Source of the DNA: Chitinophaga sp. sic0106
Lineage (GTDB): Bacteria > Bacteroidota > Bacteroidia > Chitinophagales > Chitinophagaceae
Direction of reading: 5' to 3'
NCBI RefSeq assembly: GCF_019219075.1
Contig: NZ_JAHUWJ010000020.1
Location: forward strand, 62,001-126,000
Length of the DNA stretch: 64,000 bases
How positions within the stretch are numbered: position 1 is the stretch's first letter; each line of letters opens with the position of its first letter. This document shows, piece after piece, positions 34,246-42,263 of the stretch. The notes under the pieces were generated by a model that saw only the letters and a list, made by a program, of their open reading frames with translations, had not been told where the DNA came from and searched no databases. The translations under genes and the position numbers were made by a program.

Positions 34246-34249
34246 ATAA

Positions 34250-34603
34250 TTACACCTGTTTCAGAAAATCCTCACGGTGAGGGCTAAACGTATCTATGAG
34301 CACGCCTGCTTCCAGGCAAATGCAGCCATGCAGCACGTTGGATGGCATATAACAGCCATCGCCGGCACGGATGATGCGGGTTTCGTTGCCGATGGTGAAT
34401 TCAAAGGCGCCGCTTTCCACATAAGTTACCTGTGTATGCGGGTGCTGGTGCATTGTGCCTACCGCACCTTTCTCAAATTTTACTTTTACGAGCATGACGC
34501 GGTCGTCGTACCCGAAGATCTGGCGTTCAATGCCCGGGGAAGGGTTTTCCCATGCTATTTCCTGTTCAAACTGGAAGATCTGGCTTTCTGGTTTCTTACT
34601 CAT
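34250..34603 (-). CDS. Cupin, KdgF-like
   Basis: The protein has 117 residues, a single cupin barrel. The metal-binding motif is GTMHQHPHTQVTYVESG, then GDGCYMPSNVLHGC. The ending DTFSPHREDFL closely follows the pattern seen in KdgF (VFSPPREDFL). KdgF helps linearise unsaturated galacturonate from pectin and alginate breakdown. It heads the operon with the twin nucleotidyltransferases, so a regulatory or different role is possible. Pectin-type hydrolases elsewhere in the window are consistent with a KdgF activity, but the genes are not linked to them. Confidence 0.75.
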   Translation of the reverse strand: MSKKPESQIFQFEQEIAWENPSPGIERQIFGYDDRVMLVKVKFEKGAVGTMHQHPHTQVTYVESGAFEFTIGNETRIIRAGDGCYMPSNVLHGCICLEAGVLIDTFSPHREDFLKQV

Positions 34604-34671
34604 CGATGTGTGTCATTTTGGGTAAAATTAATTTAAATATATATTATCTTGTCTGCCCATAATCGGAACAT

Positions 34672-35643
34672 ATGCGAAAGAACTTGTTACTATTAGGTAT
34701 GAGCTGCCTGTTAACTGCCGGAGTAGCCTCCCGCGCAGCAGTGGCAGCGCCGGCAGTCACGCTGCAGCAGGCCCCGGACGGCAAAGAGCTGATCGGTCGT
34801 TGGGATATCACCGTTGATGAGGATGGCAAGCAGCTGCCCAGCTGGCTGGAAGTGAAGCTCAGCGGCTTCCGCACCCTCGTAGGGTATTTTGTAGGTACCA
34901 GCGGCAGCGCCCGCCCGGTTGCCAAAGTAAACTTTGACAAGGGTAAATTCAGTTTCACCATACCTCCGCAATGGGAGAGTGGCAGCCAGGATTTTGTGAT
35001 CGAAGGCACCGTCGCCAACGAAACTATTACCGGTACCATCACCACCAGTGAAGGCAAAAAATACAGCTATAAAGGCGTGAGAGCTCCGATGCTGGTGCGT
35101 GAAAAAGCACCTAAATGGGGCAAGTCCGAAAACCTTTTTAATGGTAAGGACCTAACCGGATGGAAACCTACCGGCAAAGTAAACCAGTGGGTCGTGAAAG
35201 ACGGAGTGCTCACCAGTCCTAAATCCGGCTCCAACCTGGTATCAGAAAAAACCTTCAACGATTTTAAACTCCATGTGGAGTTCAGGTATCAGCAAGGTAG
35301 CAATAGCGGCGTATACCTCCGCGGCAGATATGAAACGCAGATAGAGGATAGCCCTAAAGGCGCACATCCGTCATCGGTATTATTCAGTGGTATCTACGGT
35401 TTCCTGGCACCAAGTGAAATCAATGCCTTAGGTCCGAATCAGTGGCAGTCGTACGATATCACCCTGATCGGCCGTATGGTAACGCTGGTGGTAAATGGTA
35501 AAACCGTTATCTCCAACCAGGAGATTCCGGGTATCACCGGTGGCGCGCTGGACAGTGATGAGGGCGCACCTGGTCCTATCTATTTCCAGGGGGATCATGG
35601 CCCGATTGAATTCCGTAAGGTGGTGATTACGCCTGCGTTGTAA
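34672..35643 (+). CDS. DUF1080 (3-keto-disaccharide hydrolase type) secreted protein
   Basis: The protein has 323 residues with a signal peptide. The C-terminal domain (from about residue 150) is DUF1080. It reads NLFNGKDLTGWKPTG, then VSEKTFNDFKLHVEFRYQQGSNSGVYLRGRYETQIED, NQWQSYDITL and YFQGDHGPIEFRKV, the family's signature concanavalin-like beta sandwich. An N-terminal lipocalin-like stretch (ELIGRWDITVDEDGKQL) precedes it. Members are reported to cleave 3-keto-glycosides made by Gfo/Idh oxidoreductases. Such an oxidoreductase is encoded at 51888, 16 kb away. Confidence 0.88.
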   Translation: MRKNLLLLGMSCLLTAGVASRAAVAAPAVTLQQAPDGKELIGRWDITVDEDGKQLPSWLEVKLSGFRTLVGYFVGTSGSARPVAKVNFDKGKFSFTIPPQWESGSQDFVIEGTVANETITGTITTSEGKKYSYKGVRAPMLVREKAPKWGKSENLFNGKDLTGWKPTGKVNQWVVKDGVLTSPKSGSNLVSEKTFNDFKLHVEFRYQQGSNSGVYLRGRYETQIEDSPKGAHPSSVLFSGIYGFLAPSEINALGPNQWQSYDITLIGRMVTLVVNGKTVISNQEIPGITGGALDSDEGAPGPIYFQGDHGPIEFRKVVITPAL

Positions 35644-35674
35644 TATCTCATTGGGGCCTTCGGCCTTGGTGGTC

Positions 35675-35873
35675 TTTTTTCACGCAAAGCAGCATAAGGG
35701 GCATAAGCAGCAAAGGCCTGTGTTTTGTTCCAATAAGTTGTTTGATTAAGGAGGGGGCTGAGCCCCCTCCTTAATCAAAATAGGGTCAGCCGAAGGCCGA
35801 CCCTATTTTGATTTTAACCAACAAAACACAAGCCTTTGCTGCTTACCTGCTTTGCTGCTTTGCGTGAAAAAAA
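35675..35873. repeat. Nested palindromic element of about 200 bases
   Basis: Outer arms of about 54 bases (35675-35729 and 35820-35873) are imperfect inverted copies, beginning TTTTTTCACGCAAAGCAGC on each strand. Inside lie a perfect 18-bp hairpin (35741-35758 with 35762-35779, loop TGA) and a 17-bp hairpin with one mismatch (35775-35791 with 35795-35811, loop GAA). It sits between convergent genes. It could be a bidirectional terminator or a mobile miniature element. Confidence 0.85.
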
Positions 35874-35931
35874 CTCGCTCTTCTGGCGCCGAAGGCGCCA
35901 TTGCCTCTCTTTGAGCAAAATAACTTCCTGC

Positions 35932-36453
35932 TTATTTCTGCTGCTGCCTGATCGCCTCCAGATCCACCTCATACAACAACAACTTCCCTTCCTGCTCCCG
36001 CTGCAACTCCTCTTTTAACCGCAACCCCAGTTTCTCCAGTAATCGTACAGACGCCACGTTGTGTGGGAACGTAGTGGCATATAACACCGGCTGCTTCGTA
36101 TGGGCTATGAGCCCGTCCAACACGCATTTGGCAGCCTCCAGCGCGTAGCCGTTGCCGGTATACCGCGGCAAAAATGCATAACCAATATCTCTGTCAGGTA
36201 AATAAGCACGCTGGATCAGACTGATCATCCCAATGGGTGATGCCGTGTCTTTCAGGTAAACAACATAGTATTTGATATCCGGATTGCCGTTGATACGCTG
36301 GATATAAGCCCTGGCATCCAGGATAGTATGGATATAACGCTCACCTATAAACGTTTTCCATCCTTCAGTATTTAGTAACTCCAGAATAAAAGGGGCATGG
36401 TGTAATGTGAGATTTTTTAGCTGCAGCCGATAGGTATCAGTATTAAAATTCAT
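35932..36453 (-). CDS. GNAT acetyltransferase, RimJ-like
   Basis: The protein has 173 residues. It starts YRLQLKNLTLHHAPFIL, has SPIGMISLIQRAYLPDRDIGYAFLP and the CoA loop RYTGNGYALEAAK, then TTFPHNVASVRLLEKLGL. This is the order seen in RimJ/RimL-type N-acetyltransferases that modify ribosomal proteins or small amines. The glycine in G-N-G-Y-A is suitable for CoA binding. It is isolated between an inverted element and the 640-base region before the SusC operon. Confidence 0.85.
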   Translation of the reverse strand: MNFNTDTYRLQLKNLTLHHAPFILELLNTEGWKTFIGERYIHTILDARAYIQRINGNPDIKYYVVYLKDTASPIGMISLIQRAYLPDRDIGYAFLPRYTGNGYALEAAKCVLDGLIAHTKQPVLYATTFPHNVASVRLLEKLGLRLKEELQREQEGKLLLYEVDLEAIRQQQK

Positions 36454-36521
36454 AGTTATAAGATATTCATTTTATTTCCGGACAGTTGTTATCATGTTAT
36501 TTATAGTGTAACTTGATAAGT

Positions 36522-36735
36522 AAGAAAGTTATTTATAAGTTACTATTAAATAATTAAATTTACGGATAACCCCTTCATCTAACTAGGTCTGCAGGACTCC
36601 TTCACCAGGTTTTTTTTGTTTTCTTCAGTTCCTGCTTGCATTTCAAAGGGATTAAAAGTAATATTGAAATATATTTCTATTCTCATAAGCAAAACTGGAA
36701 ACTATGCCTCCCATCTTTTATGGGAGGCTTTTCTT
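36522..36735 (+). ncRNA. Candidate small RNA upstream of SusC
   Basis: A promoter-like pair (TTG-N20-TAACTTG) and the terminator at 36706-36733 would bound a transcript of about 210 bases with no protein frame. I do not recognise the family. Evidence is only promoter plus terminator. Confidence 0.3.
36706..36733 (+). terminator. Intrinsic terminator with no gene before it
   Basis: GCCTCCCAT pairs with ATGGGAGGC over a 5-base loop, followed by TTTTCTT. The nearest plus-strand gene ends at 35643, beyond a convergent gene, so it likely ends a small transcript. Confidence 0.8.
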
Positions 36736-37095
36736 AGCAATCCGAACAAAATTGATTTAGCAAGTTCGTTGACGACTGCATCCACGTTCTGAAGAAATTT
36801 TTAAATCTCCCCTGTATAATTATAAATTCTCAAAAAAGCATATTATATTAGCAGCCTGAGAGTCACCCAAAAAAACACGCTCGACATTTCCTTCCTCGTA
36901 AGGAGCTGTTTTTTTATTGAACCAAAATCAAATCCACGTTTTGACACAGGTGATTCTCTTACCTCACGTAAGTGCTTTTCGTTTATCTGTCGCGTCGGTT
37001 TTTTCGATTAATTCTTCCTAGCAGGAGATAATCGTAAAAAGTCACGTCTTAGAAATTCCATTATTAAGTCAGCCAAAATTTACAGCGTAAACTGT

Positions 37096-40000
37096 ATGCG
37101 ACACGTAAACACTCTACAGTGCCTGCTATCTCTATTCCTATTAAGTACTACCGCTTCGCAGGTCAAAGCACAATCCCGAATTATCAGCGGTAGTGTAAAG
37201 GATGAAAAGAATACGCCCCTCCAAGGCGTAACCGTTAAAATCAGGAACTCCAACCTCGGCGCCACCACCGATAGTAAAGGACATTTTTCCTTTAGCGCCT
37301 CCGGCAGCCCTGATTCTCTGATCATCACTTTCATAGGATATAATCGCGAGGCCGTAAGCCTTGCCGCTTCCTCTAACTTTAACATTACACTCCTCCCGGC
37401 AACAACCGGCCTTACCGATGTAGTAGTGGTAGGCTATGGCCAGCAGAAAAAAGAGTCTGTTACCGCAGCCATCTCCACTATCTCCTCCAAAGAACTGGTG
37501 CAGTCACCAGTAGCCAATATCAGTAATGCCCTCGCAGGGCGACTCTCCGGCCTCACCGCCGTGCAAACAAGCGGTAAACCCGGCGCAGATGCTACCACCC
37601 TCTACGTACGCGGGGTAGGTACCTATACCGGTAACACCGCCCCACTAGTGATGGTGGACGGTATCGCCCGCGATTCCTACAACGACATCGATCCAAACGA
37701 AATCGAAACGCTCAGCATCCTCAAAGATGCCTCCGCCACCGCCGTTTACGGCGTACGTGGTGCCAACGGCGTTATCCTCATCACCACCAAACGCGGTAAA
37801 TCCGGTGCCCCTAAAATCAGCGCCTCCGCCCAAACCGCTGTCAGCAACTTCGCTGCCATGCCCGATTTCGTTGGAGCATACGACTATGCCACGCTTAAAA
37901 ATGAGCAGTCGTTTCAAACCTATTGGGTCAACCACGCCAAAGATGCAGATATCAAAACATGGGACGACTTCGTAAAAAAACGAGATGCCAACTGGGTGAA
38001 AGAAGCCAATACCTACTTCTCCCCGGATGACCTCAAATATTACCAAAACGCGCATACGCCTACAATCGATGGCAAAACAAATCCATACTATGATCCGTAC
38101 TTCCACCCGGATGTAGACTGGAAAAGCCAGATCTTTAATAAGTATGCCCCGCAGAACCAGGTCAACACAAATATCACCGGCGGTACAAATTCAGTTAAGT
38201 ATTTCGTTTCCTTTGGATACCTCAACCAGGGCGGTATGTTCAATACCGATTACATGCCCTTCTCCAAAGAAATGCAGTTTAAAAAGAACCGGTATAACCT
38301 GCGCGGCAACTTCGACTTCGATGTCAACAAAGACTTCAAAATCTCCCTGGACCTGGGTACACAATATGTAACCATCACAGGAATGGATAACGACGCATAC
38401 ATCTGGGAAAAGAGGGTACTGTGGTCTTCCCCGATGGCCTCCCCGGGCATCATCGATGGTAAGTTCCTCATCCCTTACACACAAAGCACCAACGACCAAA
38501 CAAACCCGTTGTATGCCATCGCCAACTCCAATAACTATAACATTACCAACAACAGTACGCTCAACTCTACGCTTAAACTAGCCTATAAACTGGACTTCAT
38601 CACACCCGGTTTATCCGTAAACGCCAGAGGAGCCTACGACAGCTACTTCTCCAGTCGCACCGGCGGTAAAGCCTTCCCTGTACTCTATAACTTCAGGCCC
38701 AACCCTAACGGCGATAAACTGGACCCGATCATTTACCGCGTTAATGATATCCGCCCCAACGAAAGGTGGAGCGACTGGTACAACGGTAAGTGGCGTAAGA
38801 TATATACAGAGCTTTCCATCAACTATAACCGCACCTTCGGTAAACATGCCGTAACCGGGCTGTTACTCGGTAACACCGAAAAACTGCATGATCCTAACCT
38901 GGTGCCGGACCTGCCACATGCCTACCTGGGCCTCGCCGGTAGGGTGACCTACGGCTACGGAGGCCGGTACCTGGCGGAGTTCAATATGGGTTATAACGGC
39001 TCTGAAAACTTCCCTGAAGGTCAACGCTATGGCTTCCTGCCGGCTGTTTCCGCAGGATGGGTGGTTACCAACGAAAACTTCTTCCCAAGAAATGAAATCC
39101 TCACCTATCTCAAAATCAGGGGATCATTGGGTAAAGTAGGTAATGATAAAATTACCATCCCTAACACCACCACGCAGGCCCGTTACCTCTACCTTCCCGA
39201 TGCCTGGGAGTACACCGGCAGCTACGCCTTTGGTACACTCACGGATCGTAACGTGATCCAGGGCGCCGGCGAAGCCACACTGGGTAACCCTAACGTTACC
39301 TGGGAAACTTCCACCAAAGGAAATATCGGTTTTGAAGCCCGCTTCTTCCACGATAAATTATCCGTTACCTACGATCACTACAACGAAAAACGTGTAGACA
39401 TCCTTTCCTATAAAGGTACCGTACCGGGTGTACTCGCCGCTACGCTGCCAGCCTACAACCTGGGCTCCGTAAGGAACTGGGGTAATGAGGTGGAAATCGG
39501 CTACAATGATCGTATAGGCAGCAAGTTTACCTACTGGCTCAAAGGCAACATCTCCAACACTCAAAACGAAATCCTCTTCAGAGACGAAGCCATTATTCCC
39601 GGCCTCGAATACCAGGCCGCTACCGGCCGCCCTATCGGGCAAGGCTCCTGGCTGCAATCCAGCGGTATGTACACCTCCTGGGGGGATCTCTATAAATTAG
39701 ATGGCAGCGGCAACCCTATCCTGTCAGAACCGGTAGCCGCACTGAATAAACTGGGTAAATCCTATACTAACGCTGACGGCAACACGGTGTACCAGAAAGA
39801 CCTCGGCTACGGCGGTGTGCCACTGCAACCCGGTGAAATCCGACTGGTGGACTACAACGAAGACGGAAGAATTGATGAGAAAGATTTCGTGAGATCCGGT
39901 AACACGGCTATCCCTAAAATCACCTATGGTATCTCCTTAGGCTTCAGCTACCAGGGCTTCGACTTCTCCGTACTCTTCCAGGGCGTATCCGGTACTGCAA

Positions 40001-40380
40001 GGTATGCGATGCAAAACCAGCTGCACTTCAATAAACAGGAATCCCTGTTTGACGTAGATATGAACCGCTTCACCGAAGAACGCTACAAAAACGGAGAAAA
40101 GATCGACTTCCCGATTGCCGGCTACAATATGTCAGGAGCGGCCAATACCTTCTTCCTGATTAATACCTCCTATACCCGCCTGAAAAATATGGAAATAGGA
40201 TATACCGTGAAGGCGGACCTGCTCAGAAGAATCGGTATCGGCTCCGCACGCATCTATGCCAATGGTAACAACCTGGCTACCTGGTGTCCGAACCCTATCT
40301 GGGGCGATCCGGAAAACCTTAACTACATCGGGTATCCCATCACACGTACCTACAACCTGGGTTTAAACGTGAATTTCTAA
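37096..40380 (+). CDS. SusC/RagA-type TonB-dependent transporter (first)
   Basis: The protein has 1094 residues with a signal peptide (MRHVNTLQCLL to KAQ). It carries an N-terminal carboxypeptidase-regulatory-like domain (residues 28-101, SGSVKDEKNTPLQGVTVKIR). The TonB box follows (TDVVVVGYGQQKK), then the plug (ISNALAGRLSGLTAVQTSG, YGVRGANGVILITTKRGK) and the large barrel ending LGLNVNF. There is no STN domain, so it should not signal to an anti-sigma factor. It imports glycans or peptides across the outer membrane with the SusD lid encoded 18 bases downstream. It begins the four-gene operon. Confidence 0.96.
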   Translation: MRHVNTLQCLLSLFLLSTTASQVKAQSRIISGSVKDEKNTPLQGVTVKIRNSNLGATTDSKGHFSFSASGSPDSLIITFIGYNREAVSLAASSNFNITLLPATTGLTDVVVVGYGQQKKESVTAAISTISSKELVQSPVANISNALAGRLSGLTAVQTSGKPGADATTLYVRGVGTYTGNTAPLVMVDGIARDSYNDIDPNEIETLSILKDASATAVYGVRGANGVILITTKRGKSGAPKISASAQTAVSNFAAMPDFVGAYDYATLKNEQSFQTYWVNHAKDADIKTWDDFVKKRDANWVKEANTYFSPDDLKYYQNAHTPTIDGKTNPYYDPYFHPDVDWKSQIFNKYAPQNQVNTNITGGTNSVKYFVSFGYLNQGGMFNTDYMPFSKEMQFKKNRYNLRGNFDFDVNKDFKISLDLGTQYVTITGMDNDAYIWEKRVLWSSPMASPGIIDGKFLIPYTQSTNDQTNPLYAIANSNNYNITNNSTLNSTLKLAYKLDFITPGLSVNARGAYDSYFSSRTGGKAFPVLYNFRPNPNGDKLDPIIYRVNDIRPNERWSDWYNGKWRKIYTELSINYNRTFGKHAVTGLLLGNTEKLHDPNLVPDLPHAYLGLAGRVTYGYGGRYLAEFNMGYNGSENFPEGQRYGFLPAVSAGWVVTNENFFPRNEILTYLKIRGSLGKVGNDKITIPNTTTQARYLYLPDAWEYTGSYAFGTLTDRNVIQGAGEATLGNPNVTWETSTKGNIGFEARFFHDKLSVTYDHYNEKRVDILSYKGTVPGVLAATLPAYNLGSVRNWGNEVEIGYNDRIGSKFTYWLKGNISNTQNEILFRDEAIIPGLEYQAATGRPIGQGSWLQSSGMYTSWGDLYKLDGSGNPILSEPVAALNKLGKSYTNADGNTVYQKDLGYGGVPLQPGEIRLVDYNEDGRIDEKDFVRSGNTAIPKITYGISLGFSYQGFDFSVLFQGVSGTARYAMQNQLHFNKQESLFDVDMNRFTEERYKNGEKIDFPIAGYNMSGAANTFFLINTSYTRLKNMEIGYTVKADLLRRIGIGSARIYANGNNLATWCPNPIWGDPENLNYIGYPITRTYNLGLNVNF

Positions 40381-40398
40381 TTCGTAAAGATCACTAGT

Positions 40399-42234
40399 AT
40401 GAAAAGATTATATATACTGATGCTGATGATTGCAGGCTGCATAGGCAGTATGCAAATGAGCAGCTGTAAGCGCGACTTCCTCGAGAAACCAAAAGGAGGA
40501 ACGGTGACGGTGGATACCATTTTCCACACCATGAACCAGGCTCAGTATGCGGTAGCACAGATGTACAACCTCTGTATCAAAAGCGGTTTCCCTGGTAATG
40601 ATCCCGGAAACTCCCGCCCGGAAATTATCACCGACGCCTTATATATTGTATACCCGGGTTATAACTGGGCCTGCGCCACCATCAATGCCGGCCCTTATAA
40701 CGGTGGTAATATGTCGCCATCGGCCAGCATCGATCCCAGCTTCACCAACCACTACAAAGGTATCCGCCAGGCCAACCTGGTATACCGCAATGTAGACATG
40801 GTTACTGACGTCACCGACGAATGGAAGAAAGACGTAAAAGGCCAGGCAGTGTTTTGTCGCGCTATGCAACACTACGAACTGTTCCGCCTGTACGGAGGTA
40901 TCCCCATCGTTGGCCAGGTGCTCAACAGCGACAACATGATGGTAAAACGCAGCTCCTTACAAGCTACCGTGGACAGCATCGTGAAATGGTGCGATGAAGC
41001 TGCTACACTGATGCCGCCTACCAGGGCGTCGGTAGATTTTGGCCGTGCCACCGCTATTGCCGCGCTCGCGCTGAAAGCCAGGGTACTGCTCTATGCGGCC
41101 AGCCCTATCTATAATACGCCGGCAGCCATGTCGTCTATCGCCAATCAGATCCGCTTTAATGACGGTCGCGATTCCGTGCTGGCCTATGCAGCTTACGATA
41201 AAGAACGCTGGAACACCGCCGCCAAAGCCAGTAAAGCGGTGATCGATGCCGCCGCTGCGGCCGGCCATGCACTGATGTATGGCCCCAACAGCAATCCTGT
41301 CTCCACCGGTAATAGTTATGACACCTATGGCAACTACCAGTTGATGTATAGTCGTTATGCCAACCAGGAGCTGCTGTTTGTGAATACCTACGCGCAGGCC
41401 AGTTCCAGCGCGGGTTTCGACTGGAGCCAATACCTCTCCGCTAAACTGCTGATGCAGGCATGGGGCGTGAAAAACAGTCCGCCGGTAGAGTTCATGGAGC
41501 TCTATGAAAAGCGCGATGGTACACCGTTTCAGTTTCCTCAAACCGGTACCGACCTGCCAACAGATATCAAAGCCTACAACCTCGATCCACGTTTCTATCA
41601 AACCATGGCGTACGATGGTATGCTGTATAACAGCGGTAGGGCAGGTATCCTCAACTATTACAAGGCAGGACCGGGCGTAACCGCCGGAAACCTCTCCAGT
41701 AGCGACGTTGGGCCTGATGGCTATGCCTTCGAAACCTACAAGTTTGTGGAGCACCTGGCCACCGGTAATGGTAACGATTCGAAGCACTTCGCCTGGATCA
41801 TCTTCCGTTTGGGAGAGTTTTACCTCAGCTACGCAGAAGCACTGAACGAATACCAGGGCCCCGGAGCAGAAACAGATTTTTATCTCAACGAAATAAGAAA
41901 AAGAGCAGGTATGCCGGACAAACACCCGGGCAGTCAGGATGCCTTCCGTACAGCTATTCATAACGAGCGTGCAGTGGAACTGGCCTATGAAGGCCAGCGT
42001 TATAATGACCTGAACCGCTGGCTGGAAGCGCATGTCAAAGGTAACCTCCTCCTGCATGGCATTGCTACCACGGGTAATAAAGTCAACAATGTAATACTCC
42101 GTAATTGGGAAAAAGTAGTGCTCATGCAACGCCGCTTCCCGATGAAATACTATTACATCCCATTCCCGTATGCTGAAGTGAGCAAGAGCTATCTCGGCGG
42201 TGAAGGCTGGGATGGCCAAAACCCAGGATGGTAA
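40399..42234 (+). CDS. SusD/RagB-type outer-membrane lipoprotein (first)
   Basis: The protein has 611 residues. It is a lipoprotein with lipobox MQMSSC and Cys23. It shows the SusD helical layout: YKGIRQANLVYRNVD, then QAVFCRAMQHYELFRLYGGIPIVG, KARVLLYAASPIY, FAWIIFRLGEFYLSYAEALNE, and ERAVELAYEGQRYNDLNRW near the end. SusD proteins bind ligand and close over the SusC barrel on the cell surface. It pairs with the SusC 18 bases upstream. The second SusC starts 29 bases downstream. Confidence 0.95.
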   Translation: MKRLYILMLMIAGCIGSMQMSSCKRDFLEKPKGGTVTVDTIFHTMNQAQYAVAQMYNLCIKSGFPGNDPGNSRPEIITDALYIVYPGYNWACATINAGPYNGGNMSPSASIDPSFTNHYKGIRQANLVYRNVDMVTDVTDEWKKDVKGQAVFCRAMQHYELFRLYGGIPIVGQVLNSDNMMVKRSSLQATVDSIVKWCDEAATLMPPTRASVDFGRATAIAALALKARVLLYAASPIYNTPAAMSSIANQIRFNDGRDSVLAYAAYDKERWNTAAKASKAVIDAAAAAGHALMYGPNSNPVSTGNSYDTYGNYQLMYSRYANQELLFVNTYAQASSSAGFDWSQYLSAKLLMQAWGVKNSPPVEFMELYEKRDGTPFQFPQTGTDLPTDIKAYNLDPRFYQTMAYDGMLYNSGRAGILNYYKAGPGVTAGNLSSSDVGPDGYAFETYKFVEHLATGNGNDSKHFAWIIFRLGEFYLSYAEALNEYQGPGAETDFYLNEIRKRAGMPDKHPGSQDAFRTAIHNERAVELAYEGQRYNDLNRWLEAHVKGNLLLHGIATTGNKVNNVILRNWEKVVLMQRRFPMKYYYIPFPYAEVSKSYLGGEGWDGQNPGW

Positions 42235-42263
42235 CAGCATTTGCAACCTTAATTACAGCCAAA

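Larger units (their letters stand above)
36454..37095 (+). other. 642-base gene-free region before the SusCD operon
   Basis: No convincing protein frame was found. It holds a candidate small-transcript promoter (TTG at 36486 with TAACTTG at 36509, 20 bases apart) and an intrinsic terminator at 36706-36733. Nearer the SusC start is a T-rich run after TCGTAAGGAGCTG (36893-36915). The leader from that point to the SusC ATG is about 180 bases. Confidence 0.5.

Noticed and set aside
36893..36915. T-run after TCGTAAGGAGC as a terminator.
   Set aside because: The only stem is about 5 bp, too weak for a confident call; it may belong to the SusC leader.
40957..42246. A 429-codon minus-strand open frame.
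   Set aside because: It runs antisense through the first SusD gene, has no recognisable domain, and its codons mirror the sense frame. It is a shadow frame.
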